Origin: Variovorax paradoxus
GTDB lineage: Bacteria > Pseudomonadota > Gammaproteobacteria > Burkholderiales > Burkholderiaceae_C
Assembly (NCBI GenBank): GCA_016806145.1
Contig: CP063167.1
Location: forward strand, 492,501 to 556,500
Length of the DNA stretch: 64,000 nucleotides
Reading direction: 5' to 3'
Shown: piece after piece, positions 24,170 to 33,500 of the stretch
Numbering within the stretch: position 1 is the first letter of the stretch
Layout: every line of letters begins with the position of its first letter
Notes under the pieces: generated by a model
The model's database searches: none
The model's input: only the letters and a program-made list of their open reading frames with translations
What the model was told of the DNA's origin: nothing
Translations under genes and position numbers: made by a program

Positions 24170-25150
24170 ATGACGCTCTCACGCCGCGCCCTGCTCGCCG
24201 CCTCCCTGGTGCCCACCCTCGCGCAATGGCCGCTCGCCGCCCGCGCGCAGGCCTATCCCGACCGCCCGATCCGCCTGGCCGTGGGCTATGCGCCCGGCAC
24301 GGCGCCCGACGTGCTGGCGCGGCTGTTCGCGATCCGGCTGTCCGAGCTGCTCAAGCAGCAGGTGGTGGTCGACAACAAGCCCGGCGCCGGCGGGCAGATC
24401 GCGGCGCTGACGGTCGCCAAGGCGGTGCCCGACGGCTACATGCTGCTGCTCGGCGAGGTCGGCTCGATCTCGATCGCGCCGGCCGCCTTCGGCAAGCTGG
24501 GCTACGCGCCGAGCCGCGAGCTCACCGGCATCAGCGAGGTCGCGCGGGTCGACTTCCTGCTGGCCGTGCCCGCGAACTCGCCGCACAGGACGGTGGCGGA
24601 CTTCGTCAAGGCGGCGCGCGCGCAGACCGGCCGGCTCAACTTCGGCACCTTCGGCGCCGGCACCTCGGGCCACTTCGGCGCCGAATTGTTCGGTGAAGCG
24701 GCCGGCTTCCAGGTCGAGCCGGTGCACTACCGGAGCACGGGCGACGCCGTCACGGCAATCCTCTCGGGCGACGTCTCGGCCGCCTTCGTTTCCACGGCGC
24801 TCGGCAACGCCCAGATCAAGGGCGGCAAGATGCGCGCGCTCGCCACCACCGCGCCGCGGCGCTCGCCGCTGCTGCCCGAGGTGCCGACCATGGCGGAGTC
24901 GGGCTATCCGAAGATCGACATCTCCTCCTGGTTCGCGCTCATGGCGCCCCAGGGCACGCCGCCGGCCATCCTCGACCTGCTCGGCGTGGAGTCCGTGAAG
25001 GCCGTCCAGCCCGAGGACGCGCGCGCCAAGCTCGTAGAAGCCGGCTTCAGCATCGTCGGCGCGGGCCGTGCCGACACCGACCGCATGCTGCGCGAGGAAG
25101 CGGCACGCTGGGCCACGGTCGTGAAGGCCTCCGGGTTCCGCGGCGACTGA
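24170..25150 (+). CDS. Bug/TctC-family periplasmic solute receptor
   Basis: TTT-type receptor of 326 residues. The ATG at 24170 follows AAAGGA and gives a twin-arginine-like N-terminus (SRRALLAASLVPTLAQWPLAARAQA) cleaved near residue 27. The mature protein starts YPDRPIRLAVGYAPGTAPDVLARL and contains VVVDNKPGAGGQIAAL, both typical. It is followed 38 bp later by an acyl-CoA synthetase, so the imported acid is probably activated to a CoA ester directly. No TctAB genes are present. Ligand unknown. Confidence 0.88.
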   Translation: MTLSRRALLAASLVPTLAQWPLAARAQAYPDRPIRLAVGYAPGTAPDVLARLFAIRLSELLKQQVVVDNKPGAGGQIAALTVAKAVPDGYMLLLGEVGSISIAPAAFGKLGYAPSRELTGISEVARVDFLLAVPANSPHRTVADFVKAARAQTGRLNFGTFGAGTSGHFGAELFGEAAGFQVEPVHYRSTGDAVTAILSGDVSAAFVSTALGNAQIKGGKMRALATTAPRRSPLLPEVPTMAESGYPKIDISSWFALMAPQGTPPAILDLLGVESVKAVQPEDARAKLVEAGFSIVGAGRADTDRMLREEAARWATVVKASGFRGD

Positions 25151-25188
25151 GAACAAGGAAGCGGGCGCCAACCGCGCCCCATCGACCC

Positions 25189-27033
25189 ATGCAACACCAC
25201 CGGATCCGCGATGCGGAGGACCTCGCGCGCATCGAAGCGCGGCCCTACGCCTCCTTCATGGCCCACGGCCACGTGTACGACGCGCTGTGCGAGGTCGCGG
25301 CAACGCACCCCACGCGCATCGCGCTGAGCTACCTGCTCGACGCCGATCCCGAAACGCCGCCGCGGCACTGGCGCTACGCCGACCTGCTCGCCGACATCCG
25401 CCGCGCGGCGAATCTCTTCGCCAGCCTCGTGCCCGGCCAGACGCCGCGCGTCGCGATGCTGCTGCCGGCCATCCCACAGGCCTGGCTGACGCTGCTGGGC
25501 GCCGAGACCGCGGGCATCGTCTGCCCGATCAACTACCTGCTCGACGCCGCGCACATGGCCGAACTCGTGCGGGCCTCGGGCGCGAACATCCTGGTGGCGC
25601 TGGGCCCGCATCCGGAGCTCGACATCTGGTCGCGCGCCGCGACGCTGGCCGACGCCTGCCCCGCGCTGCGCCAGGTGCTCGCCGTCGGCGGAGCACCGGG
25701 CGCGATCGACTTCGACGCGGCCCTGTCGCGGATGCCGGCGGATGCGCCACCCGCGCCCTCCACGCGATCCGCCAACGGACTGGCCGCCCTCTTCCACACC
25801 GGAGGCACGACCGGCGCGCCCAAGCTCGCGCAGCACACGCATCGCAACCAGCTGCACGCCGCCTGGAGCGCGGCCCAGTTGTATGCAATGCGCGAGGACG
25901 ACGTGATCCTCAACGGCTTCCCGCTGTTCCATGTCGCCGGCTCCTTCGTCTACGGCCTCTCGGCGCTGCTGAGCGGCGCGCGCATCGTGCTGCCGACCCT
26001 GCTCGGATTGCGCAACACGGCATTGATGAGGCGCTACTGGAGCGTCGTGCGGCAGCACGACGTGAGCCTGCTGGCCACGGTGCCGACCGTGATCGCGACG
26101 CTGCTCGGCCTCGAGGCCGGACCCGCGGACCACGCCCGCGTCCGCGCCCTGCTCACCGGCGGCTCGCCGCTGCCCAACGAACTGGCCAGCGCCTTCGAGC
26201 GGAAGTTCGGCATCCCGGTGCGCAACATCCTCGGCATGACCGAGTGCGCGGGCGTGGTCAGCATCGAACCCTTTCTCGCGCCGCGCGTCCACGGCTCCTG
26301 CGGCATTCCGCTGCCGTTCACCGAGGTCAAGGCCGTGGCGCACGACGGCCGCGACTGCGCGCCGGGCGAGAGCGGCGTGCTGCGCCTGCGCGGCCCCAAC
26401 GTGGGCCCCGGCTACACGGAAGCGCACCGCAACGCCGGCACCTTCGAGGACGGCTGGCTGATCACCGGCGACATCGGCCACGTCGATGCGCAGCGTCGCG
26501 TGTTCGTGACCGGGCGTGCCAAGGACCTGATCATCCGCAGCAGCCACAACATCGATCCGCAGGTGATCGAGGCGGCGCTGCTCCAGCATCCCGAGGTCGA
26601 GCTGGCCGCTGCCGTGGGCGAGCCCGACGAGTACGCGGGCGAACTGCCGGTGGCCTACGTGTCGCTGCGGCCCGGTTCGCGGGTCGATGCCGAGGCGCTC
26701 TCGGCCTTCGCCAACGCGCGCATTCCGGAGCGGCCCGCGTTCCCCAAGCGCATCGAGATCCTCGCGGCGATCCCGCTGACCGCCGTGGGCAAGGTCTACA
26801 AGCCGCGGCTGCGGGCCCTGGCCTGCGAGCACGCCTTGACGCAGCGCCTGCGCGACGCCGGCCTGCTCGATGGCGTGGCCGTCGCGGTGGAGGACAGCGC
26901 GCGCGGACTGCAGGCGCGCTTCCGCCGGCGCGGCACGGACGATGCGATGCCCGACGCCGAGCGCCTGCACGCGCTCATGCGCGCCTTCGCGATCCCGTAC
27001 GTGATCGACGAGCGCGCCGGAGGCGGCGCATGA
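25189..27033 (+). CDS. AMP-dependent acyl-CoA synthetase
   Basis: Adenylate-forming synthetase of 614 residues. ATP-binding motif LFHTGGTTGAPKLAQHTH (residues ~203-220), GMTECAG, WLITGDIGHVD and the C-terminal KVYKPRLR lysine region are all present. The C-terminus runs about 70 residues past the usual end. It is in an operon with a Bug receptor upstream and a crotonase whose ATG overlaps its stop (ATGA). It would activate an organic acid for beta-oxidation-like breakdown. Whether the substrate is a fatty or an aromatic acid cannot be told from sequence alone. Confidence 0.87.
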   Translation: MQHHRIRDAEDLARIEARPYASFMAHGHVYDALCEVAATHPTRIALSYLLDADPETPPRHWRYADLLADIRRAANLFASLVPGQTPRVAMLLPAIPQAWLTLLGAETAGIVCPINYLLDAAHMAELVRASGANILVALGPHPELDIWSRAATLADACPALRQVLAVGGAPGAIDFDAALSRMPADAPPAPSTRSANGLAALFHTGGTTGAPKLAQHTHRNQLHAAWSAAQLYAMREDDVILNGFPLFHVAGSFVYGLSALLSGARIVLPTLLGLRNTALMRRYWSVVRQHDVSLLATVPTVIATLLGLEAGPADHARVRALLTGGSPLPNELASAFERKFGIPVRNILGMTECAGVVSIEPFLAPRVHGSCGIPLPFTEVKAVAHDGRDCAPGESGVLRLRGPNVGPGYTEAHRNAGTFEDGWLITGDIGHVDAQRRVFVTGRAKDLIIRSSHNIDPQVIEAALLQHPEVELAAAVGEPDEYAGELPVAYVSLRPGSRVDAEALSAFANARIPERPAFPKRIEILAAIPLTAVGKVYKPRLRALACEHALTQRLRDAGLLDGVAVAVEDSARGLQARFRRRGTDDAMPDAERLHALMRAFAIPYVIDERAGGGA

Positions 27034-27839
27034 GCCCGCCGGTGCGCCTCGACATCGACGGCGCGATCGCCACCATCACGCTCGATGCGCCCGCCACGCA
27101 CCACGCGCTGACGCCGCGCATGCTGTGCCTGCTCGCGGATGCCGTGATGCGCTTCGCGGCCGACGACGCCTTGCGCGTGGCCATCGTCACGGCGACCGGC
27201 GAGCGCGCCTTCTGCGCCGGCGGCGACCTGTCGCTCACGCTGCCGCTGATGAGCGGGGCCCGCGCGCCACAGGACGCGTGGGACCGGCGCCTGCTGCCCG
27301 ACCCGAAGGTGCTCGCGGCCTCGGGGCTGCGCGACTTCGAACTCGACAAGCCCGTGATCGCCGCCATCAACGGCGCGTGCCTGGCCGCGGGCTTCGAGCT
27401 GATGCTCGGCACGGACCTGCGCATCGCGGCCGAGCACGCCCGGTTCGGCCTGCCCGAGGCCACGCGCGCGCTGATTCCCTTCGCGGGCTCGATGGTGCGG
27501 CTGCCGCGGCAGCTGCCGTGGCCGCTGGCCATGGAACTGATGCTCACCGGCGAGCCCATCGACGCCGCGCGGGCGTGCGAGATCGGCCTGGTCAACCGCG
27601 TGGTGCCCGGCCCGGCGCTGATGACCGAGGCACGCACGCTGGCCGAACGCATCGCGCGCAACGGGCCGCTCGCGCTGCAGGCGATCAAGCGCACCGCGCG
27701 CGCCGCGAGCGGGCTGTCGCTCGCCGAAGGCTTCGCGCTCGAGAACCGGGCCAAGGCCACGGTGTTCGCCAGCGAGGACGCGCGCGAAGGGCCGCGTGCC
27801 TTCGTGGAGAAGCGCCCGCCGGTCTATCGCGGGCGATGA
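27030..27839 (+). CDS. Enoyl-CoA hydratase/isomerase (crotonase family)
   Basis: Crotonase-family protein of 269 residues. The oxyanion-hole segments ERAFCAGGDLSLTLP (residues ~55-69) and GACLAAGFELMLGTDLRIAAE are present, followed by FGLPEATRALIPFAGSMVRLPR. It starts inside the synthetase stop codon (4-bp overlap), so the two are translated together. Likely job: hydration or isomerisation of the acyl-CoA made by the synthetase. Its sequence is clearly different from the crotonase at 17265-18035. Confidence 0.88.
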   Translation: MSPPVRLDIDGAIATITLDAPATHHALTPRMLCLLADAVMRFAADDALRVAIVTATGERAFCAGGDLSLTLPLMSGARAPQDAWDRRLLPDPKVLAASGLRDFELDKPVIAAINGACLAAGFELMLGTDLRIAAEHARFGLPEATRALIPFAGSMVRLPRQLPWPLAMELMLTGEPIDAARACEIGLVNRVVPGPALMTEARTLAERIARNGPLALQAIKRTARAASGLSLAEGFALENRAKATVFASEDAREGPRAFVEKRPPVYRGR

Positions 27840-27880
27840 GGCCGACAGAGATTTCCAACGCAGATGCAGGAGACGACGAG

Positions 27881-29593
27881 ATGAACAAGAGCTACACCCC
27901 CACGACCCATGTTTCGAAGCGAAGGATCTCGCTCGCGGCCTCGGTCATCGCGCTCGCGGTGCAGGCCGGATGCGGTGGCGGCGGCGGAGGCAGCGGATTC
28001 GCCCCGGTGGCTTCGGGCCCCGCGGGCGCGCCCGCCTCCAATACACCCACACCGCCTCCCGCACCCGCGCCGAGCGCGGCCGAGGCCTGCGCCGCCCTGA
28101 ACGGGCTCGTCATCCCCGCCGCCGACATCGCGTTGCCGACTTCGGGCGCCGTGGTCGCCAGCACCACGCTCGTCGCGCCGGCGGGCAGCGGATCGACCGC
28201 GGTCGGCGAGTACTGCCGCGTCACCGGATCGATCGCACCGGTCGACGCCAGCGCACCCCCGATCCAGTTCGACCTGGCCCTGCCGACCGCCTGGAACCGC
28301 AAGGCCATGCAGCTCACCGGCGGCGGCTACGACGGCAGCGTGATCGCGGGCAACGGCAATGCGCCCGGCGCCTCGGGCCTCGCCACGCCGCTGGCGCGCG
28401 GCTATGCCGCCTTCGGCAGCGATTCGGGGCACAGCAGCAGTGCCGCCGAGGCCAGCTTCGCGCTCAACGACGAGGCGCTCGAGAACTACTTCGGCGACCA
28501 GCTGCGCAAGACGCGCGACGTCGCGGTGAAGCTGATCGCGCGGCGCTACGGCGCGGCGCCCGTGCGCACCTATGCGGCCGGCGGCTCCGGCGGCGGCCGC
28601 GAGGCGCTTTATGTCGCGGACCGCTGGCCCGCGCTCTACGACGGTGTCATCGCCTATTTCCCCGCCTGGTCGCTGACGGGCATGCTGACCAACTACGCGA
28701 TCACCTCGAAGGCGCTCGCAGCGCCCGGCGCCTGGTCGAACCCGGCCAAGCAGCAGCTGCTGACCCGCTCGGTGGTCGCGGCCTGCGACGCGCTCGATGG
28801 CGCGACCGATGGCGTGATCTCCAAGGTCTCGGCCTGCGCCTTCGATCCCGCGACCCTGGCCTGCCCCGGCGGCGCCGACACCGGCGACGGCTGCCTGTCG
28901 ACGGCGCAGATCAGTGGCTTTCGTGCCTACGCCACGCCGCTGAAGCTGCCCTACCCGCTGGCCAACGGCACCGATGGTTATGCCGCGCTCAACATCTTCA
29001 ACGGCGGCGTCATTCCCGCGATGGGCAGCAGCGCACCGGCCACGCCCTCGCGCTTCGACATGGCGTTCGCGACCTACATCGGCGAGTCCTTCGTGAAGTA
29101 CATGGTCTACCGCGATGCCAGCTACGACCCCTTCCTGTTCGCCGTCGATGCCAACGGCTACGTCCAGCAGCGGCTGCGCTACATCTCGTCGCGGCTGGAC
29201 ATCGATCCAGACCTCAGCGCGTTCGCGAACAAGGGCGGCAAGGTGCTGATCGTGCACGGCATGGCCGATCCGCTGATTCCAGCGGGCTCGTCCGAGGAGT
29301 TTTATCGGCGCGCCGTCGCGGCGATGGGCAGCGAGCGGGTCAGTGCCTTCCTCAAGTACTACGAGGTGCCCGGCTACGGACATGGCAGCGGCGCCTACGA
29401 CGTGCGCCTCGACTCGGTCGATGCGCTCGAACGCTGGGTCGAGCAGGGCGTGGCGCCTTCCGGGCTCACGGTGACGGACGCCAACGCCGGCAACAACGGC
29501 CGCACCCGTCCGCTGTGCGAGTACCCGGCCTGGCCGCGCTACGACGGGACGGGTGACGTCGATCGCGCCAGCAGCTTCAGTTGCGTGCGCTGA
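27881..29593 (+). CDS. Tannase/feruloyl-esterase-family lipoprotein
   Basis: A 570-residue secreted esterase of the tannase/feruloyl esterase family. The N-terminus is a lipoprotein signal with lipobox ending AVQAGC (Cys31), followed by a Gly run and a Pro/Ala-rich linker to residue ~65. The nucleophile motif AGGSGGGREAL places the catalytic Ser at 236; VHGMADPLIPAGSS and GYGHGSGAYD late in the chain supply Asp and His. Many cysteines in the lid region (CDALDGATDGV, CAFDPATLACPGG) match the disulfide-rich tannase lid. It lies 41 bp after the crotonase gene and may release an aromatic acid from esters outside the cytoplasm for the upstream Bug/CoA-ligase genes. Confidence 0.87.
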   Translation: MNKSYTPTTHVSKRRISLAASVIALAVQAGCGGGGGGSGFAPVASGPAGAPASNTPTPPPAPAPSAAEACAALNGLVIPAADIALPTSGAVVASTTLVAPAGSGSTAVGEYCRVTGSIAPVDASAPPIQFDLALPTAWNRKAMQLTGGGYDGSVIAGNGNAPGASGLATPLARGYAAFGSDSGHSSSAAEASFALNDEALENYFGDQLRKTRDVAVKLIARRYGAAPVRTYAAGGSGGGREALYVADRWPALYDGVIAYFPAWSLTGMLTNYAITSKALAAPGAWSNPAKQQLLTRSVVAACDALDGATDGVISKVSACAFDPATLACPGGADTGDGCLSTAQISGFRAYATPLKLPYPLANGTDGYAALNIFNGGVIPAMGSSAPATPSRFDMAFATYIGESFVKYMVYRDASYDPFLFAVDANGYVQQRLRYISSRLDIDPDLSAFANKGGKVLIVHGMADPLIPAGSSEEFYRRAVAAMGSERVSAFLKYYEVPGYGHGSGAYDVRLDSVDALERWVEQGVAPSGLTVTDANAGNNGRTRPLCEYPAWPRYDGTGDVDRASSFSCVR

Positions 29594-29616
29594 CGGCGCC
29601 GGTGGGCGGCAGCTGA

Positions 29617-29820
29617 CTAGCGGTGCGCGTCGACGTCGGGCTCGTCGTCCGGCGTCCGGTCGCACATCGCGCGCATGCCGTCCTCCAACGCGTCGATCCA
29701 TTGGTCGAAGTCCTCGTCGCTGACGGCGACTGACTTCGGGTTGCCGTCCGAGGCGATGATCCAGCGGAAATGGCCGGGAACGGCCTCGTCCAGCTTCAAT
29801 GACAGGTGGCGATAGCTCAT
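29617..29820 (-). CDS. Small hypothetical protein
   Basis: A 67-residue acidic protein of no recognised family (begins MSYRHLSLKLDEAVPGHFRW; centre DEDFDQWIDALEDG). A good GAGAGGA ribosome site precedes the ATG at 29820, and the acidic, Trp-containing composition looks like real coding sequence. There is no signal peptide or membrane segment. It sits alone between the tannase-family gene and the acylase gene, converging on the former. Function unknown. Confidence 0.6.
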   Translation of the reverse strand: MSYRHLSLKLDEAVPGHFRWIIASDGNPKSVAVSDEDFDQWIDALEDGMRAMCDRTPDDEPDVDAHR

Positions 29821-30023
29821 GGGGACATCCTCTCTTCGAAACGCCGACCCTGTGAGCTGATGCGTACCGCCCGTGGAGTCCGATCACCCGACGGCGGTGG
29901 CCGGCACAGTTCTTATCCGGCCGTGCCGCCGCCGGGCGAAGTAGGCGAAATGGCCATCCGGTTGCAGGAAAGGTCGGGTCATCGACACCTCTGCGCACCG
30001 GTAGCGGCCCCCCGCTCGCCCGC

Positions 30024-32582
30024 CTACTCGCTCACGGCCACGGCCTTGTACGCCGGGTCGGCCGCGATCTCCGCCTCCGTGTAGGGCACGCGCAGCCATT
30101 GCTTGGCGCTGTAGGCCCGCGTGTAGTCGGCGTGGTGCGCCGAAGCCGGGTCGTCCGAGAGCGAATAGGTCAAGAAAGTGTCGGCCTCCACCTTGCCGGC
30201 CGGAAAGCGGACGATCTGCATGTAGCTGTTGGCGATGACCGAGTCGCCGTCCAGGCTGTAACCGCCGCGATCGAGCCGATTGAAGGTGGCGGTCGTGGTG
30301 AAGACGCCCGTGAGGTCGCTCATGCCGCCGAACAGCGGAATCCTGCGGCCGTTGCGCGTGACGAACAGGTAGTCGCCGCGCGGCGCGTTCACCGGGTAGG
30401 GGCTGGCCTCGATGCGCATCAGCGCGGCGCCGAAAACCTGGCGCAAGGCATCGGCCGCGCTGGCCCGGATCTCGCGCGGCGTGTTGAGCGGATCCTCGGT
30501 GGAGAAGGGCACGGCATAGAGATCGGTCTTGGGAATCGCGTTCTCCACGCGGCCCCAGAACTCGTCCCAGACGTGCGCGCCGCGCGCATCGATGTTGTCG
30601 GTGTCGTCCCAGGCACGCAGCGCGGCACAGGCCTCGGCGGTCTGGACGATGCCCGCGGGCGTGTCGCCCAGATAGGGGTCGTTGGCGGCCGCCACGTCGA
30701 TGCGGGGCACCGCGCACACCAGCGCCAGCACCTGATCCTTGAAGCGCTCCGCGGTGTAGACGCGGCTGTCGAGCACCATCTGCCGAACCGTCGCGGCGGT
30801 GGCCGTCTTGCCCGCATAGCCATCGGTGCCGCTCAGGCGTGCCTGGGCCATCAGGTGGCCGAGGCGAGAGCGGTGGGTGAACCCGGTCTCGACGCCGCCG
30901 AAGATGGCCGGATAGCCGGTGAGCCGCTCGTTCGGGTTGGTGAGCCAGGCGCTGGCGTTCATGTTGGCCACGTAGTCGTCGCGCAGCAGGCTGGGCATGC
31001 GCGAAGGTCCGACGGCACCCTTCTGCACCGAGTCGGGGTCGGTCTGCCAGTCGCACTCGCTGCGCGATCCGTCGAAGACCGGCACGCGCTCCAGCGCGGC
31101 GGCCAGCAACTTGCCTACGGCCGTGGTGCAGCGCTCGGTCTGCTGCGGCGAGACGTTCGGCGCGGCCGTGATGTCGGCATACCAGGCCTTGGCGCTGCCA
31201 CGGCCCACGGCGGTGGTGTTGACCCACGGGATCGCCGCCTCCTCGCGCTGGATGGCGATGAACTCGTCGAGCGACTTCGCCTGGTCCCAGCGCAGCCAGG
31301 TCCGGAAGGCGCGGGAGTTGTCGGCGTTGATGTCGCGGATCGCGAAGGCCGTGCGCGGGCTCCAGGCCAGCGCGGGGCTCATGCCCGCGAGGTTGACGAG
31401 CGGGCCGTACTCGCTCTTGTAGAGCGTGCGGGTTTGCGCGGGGCCGCCCTTGACCTCGACCGTGAGGGTGCTGGGCTTCATCTTCACCGCCTTGCCGTCG
31501 CGCACATAGCTGGTCGGGTCGCCGTCGGCCAGCGTGAGCTCGTAGAAGCCGAAGCGCCGCGCGGCCGAGACGGTGTGGCTCCAGGCGACGTTCTGGTTGA
31601 AGCCGATCAGGATCAGCGGCACGCCCAGAAAGGACGCTCCGCTCACATCGAGCTCGCCGGGGATGGTGAGCTGGGCCTGGTAGAAGCGGTCGGGGCCGCG
31701 CCAGTACCAGTGCGGGTTGCCGAACTGCAGCGCGCTGTCGTCGCCCGTTCCCGCGGTACCGAAGGCGTACATGTTGCTGCCCACGCCATGCTTGCCGCCC
31801 ACCTCCAGTGCGGGCGCCTTCGGAGGCTGCGCGCGCAGCGCGGCGAGTTGCGTGCCCGGCGTGCGGCGCAATGCGCGCGCCGATGCCTGCGCCTGCCCGG
31901 CCGTCGATGCGGGCGCGAGCGCACTGGCGATCTGCGTCACGAAATTGCCGTAGCCGGCCGTGAGGTTGGCCGCGTAGAGACGGCGCCAGATATCGCCCGA
32001 CGTGATCGGAGCCACCCAGGCCTCGCCACGGCAGGCCGCATGCGCGCCCGCTTCGCCGCCGGCCTTCAGGTCGCGCACGTAGCGGCTGTAGCCCGCCGCG
32101 AAACCTTCGACCAGCTTCTTCAGCTTGTCGGGCTGCGCCTGCGCGAAGGCGTCGACCGCCTCGCCCGAGAACACATGCTTGTGGAAGAAATCGGATTCGA
32201 TGTTCTTCGGCCGGCCGATCGTTCCCGGGTACACGACCAGCGCATCGGCGCCGAAGTTCTTCGACCGCTCGCCGCGGTAGGTGAGGAAGGCATCGGCCAT
32301 GGTGCAGAGGTTGTCCTGCGCCTGCGCATAGCCATAGCCGTAGCCCACGCCGCCCCAGTCGGCCGCCTTGATGTGCGGCACGCCCATCGCCGTGCGGCGG
32401 ATCTCGGCCTTGAAGGCGGGAGCGCCGGCGCTCGGAGGCGCCGGGTTGCCGGGTACGGACGGTGCGGTGCCGGCGAAGGAAAAGCCGTTGTTTCCCCCAC
32501 CGCCGCCGCATGCGGCGAGCGCGGCCGCGATGGCCATCAGGCCGAGCGGCCGCGTGGCGCGCCAGGGTTGTCGTTGTCTCAT
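30024..32582 (-). CDS. Penicillin/AHL-acylase-family Ntn-hydrolase lipoprotein
   Basis: An 852-residue N-terminal-nucleophile hydrolase. Lipobox ALAAC (Cys25) is followed by a Gly run and a Pro/Ala linker. The alpha-chain part starts AEIRRTAMGVPHIKAADWGG, and autocleavage would expose Ser269 (GVGSNMYAFG), the nucleophile of the beta chain. HWYWRGPDRFYQAQLTIPG and FNQNVAWSHTVSA match family beta-chain motifs. The size and long spacer resemble the acylases that cut long-chain amides such as acyl-homoserine lactones or aculeacin, but the ligand is not predictable. An AraC gene upstream on the same strand is a plausible regulator. About 180 bp downstream holds an imperfect GC hairpin (~29890-29940) and a doubtful 32-codon frame. 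Confidence 0.87.
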   Translation of the reverse strand: MRQRQPWRATRPLGLMAIAAALAACGGGGGNNGFSFAGTAPSVPGNPAPPSAGAPAFKAEIRRTAMGVPHIKAADWGGVGYGYGYAQAQDNLCTMADAFLTYRGERSKNFGADALVVYPGTIGRPKNIESDFFHKHVFSGEAVDAFAQAQPDKLKKLVEGFAAGYSRYVRDLKAGGEAGAHAACRGEAWVAPITSGDIWRRLYAANLTAGYGNFVTQIASALAPASTAGQAQASARALRRTPGTQLAALRAQPPKAPALEVGGKHGVGSNMYAFGTAGTGDDSALQFGNPHWYWRGPDRFYQAQLTIPGELDVSGASFLGVPLILIGFNQNVAWSHTVSAARRFGFYELTLADGDPTSYVRDGKAVKMKPSTLTVEVKGGPAQTRTLYKSEYGPLVNLAGMSPALAWSPRTAFAIRDINADNSRAFRTWLRWDQAKSLDEFIAIQREEAAIPWVNTTAVGRGSAKAWYADITAAPNVSPQQTERCTTAVGKLLAAALERVPVFDGSRSECDWQTDPDSVQKGAVGPSRMPSLLRDDYVANMNASAWLTNPNERLTGYPAIFGGVETGFTHRSRLGHLMAQARLSGTDGYAGKTATAATVRQMVLDSRVYTAERFKDQVLALVCAVPRIDVAAANDPYLGDTPAGIVQTAEACAALRAWDDTDNIDARGAHVWDEFWGRVENAIPKTDLYAVPFSTEDPLNTPREIRASAADALRQVFGAALMRIEASPYPVNAPRGDYLFVTRNGRRIPLFGGMSDLTGVFTTTATFNRLDRGGYSLDGDSVIANSYMQIVRFPAGKVEADTFLTYSLSDDPASAHHADYTRAYSAKQWLRVPYTEAEIAADPAYKAVAVSE

Positions 32583-32598
32583 CGTGTCTCCTGTGAAT

Positions 32599-32615
32599 CA
32601 CTCCGCTGGGGAGTG
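32599..32615. promoter_or_regulatory. Dyad upstream of the acylase gene
   Basis: CACTCC-GCTGG-GGAGTG, 6-bp arms, 17 bp ahead of the acylase ATG and just upstream of its ribosome site. It could be an operator or an mRNA hairpin; no regulator is assigned. Confidence 0.3.
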
Positions 32616-32670
32616 CCGAGGAGGTTAAGGACGGCAGGCGCGTGCCCGTTGTACGCACCGGCCGTCTTGC

Positions 32671-33474
32671 TCAGGGTGGACCCCAGGTGTGCAACGCGCC
32701 GACGTCGGCGCGCACCTGCACCTGCGCGCCGTTGGCGAGGAAGGAAGGCACCAGGCCGAAGCAGCGCTGGTAGGTGCGGCTCATGTGGGCCATGTCCGTG
32801 AAGCCGCCCTGGTGCGCGATCTCCGCCAGCGGGCTGCGGCGACTCGCGAGCTGCTGCACCGTGCGCCGCACCTTGGTCCACAGCAGGTAGCGCTTGATCG
32901 ACAGCCCCAGTTGCTCGCGAAAGAGATGCGTCAGCCGGTCGGGCGAGAGGCAGGCCTCGGCCGCCAGCTCGCGCAGCGGCAGCGGGCCGACTTGGGTGCG
33001 CGCGCGCTCCAGCACGCGCTCGATGCGCGGATCGAGCGGCAGGTTGCCCAGCGGGCGGCCGGCCACGGCCTCGACCATGCGCGTGCTGAGTTCGCGCAAC
33101 TGGCTGTCGCGCAGTTCGCCCTGCAATGCGGCCTCGAAGCGCTCGCGCAGGCGGCCGAAGCATTGCGCATCGATGACCTGGATGCCGCGATCGCCCTGCA
33201 CGCCGTCGAGCATGCGCGCCACGCTGAACGAGGGCTCCATGTTCAGCGAGAGCAGGCCGCTGCCGTCGACATCGAGCCGGCGCGGCACATGCGGCGCCAC
33301 CAGTGCCGCGGTGCAGCGCACCCGCGTCCCGTCCATCCCCTCGAGCGCGAAGGGCCGGCCGCTGGCCGATACCAGCAGCGTGGCCGAGGGCCGCGCCGTC
33401 AGGCCCGAGCGAATGGCCGGCGTGATGTAGAGGAAGCGATCGTCCCAGAGATGGAGGTAGTTCTGCATGCCCAT
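32671..33474 (-). CDS. AraC-family transcriptional regulator
   Basis: A 267-residue regulator (ATG 33474; an ATG at 33468 is possible). The C-terminal AraC DNA-binding domain has both helix-turn-helices: LPLRELAAEACLSPDRLTHLFREQLG (residues ~163-188) and SPLAEIAHQGGFTDMAHMSRTYQRCFG (~215-241). The N-terminal half is a cupin-like sensory region (WDDRFLYITPAIRSGL near the start). It lies 88 bp upstream of the large acylase gene, same strand, and may activate it. The last residues (DVGALHTWGPP) extend past the HTH. Confidence 0.87.
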   Translation of the reverse strand: MGMQNYLHLWDDRFLYITPAIRSGLTARPSATLLVSASGRPFALEGMDGTRVRCTAALVAPHVPRRLDVDGSGLLSLNMEPSFSVARMLDGVQGDRGIQVIDAQCFGRLRERFEAALQGELRDSQLRELSTRMVEAVAGRPLGNLPLDPRIERVLERARTQVGPLPLRELAAEACLSPDRLTHLFREQLGLSIKRYLLWTKVRRTVQQLASRRSPLAEIAHQGGFTDMAHMSRTYQRCFGLVPSFLANGAQVQVRADVGALHTWGPP

Positions 33475-33500
33475 GGCGAATGAAACGAGCGGTCTCGCGG

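Noticed and set aside
30099..32801. 900-codon open frame on the plus strand
   Set aside because: Antisense shadow of the lipoprotein acylase and part of AraC, with biased composition and no motif.
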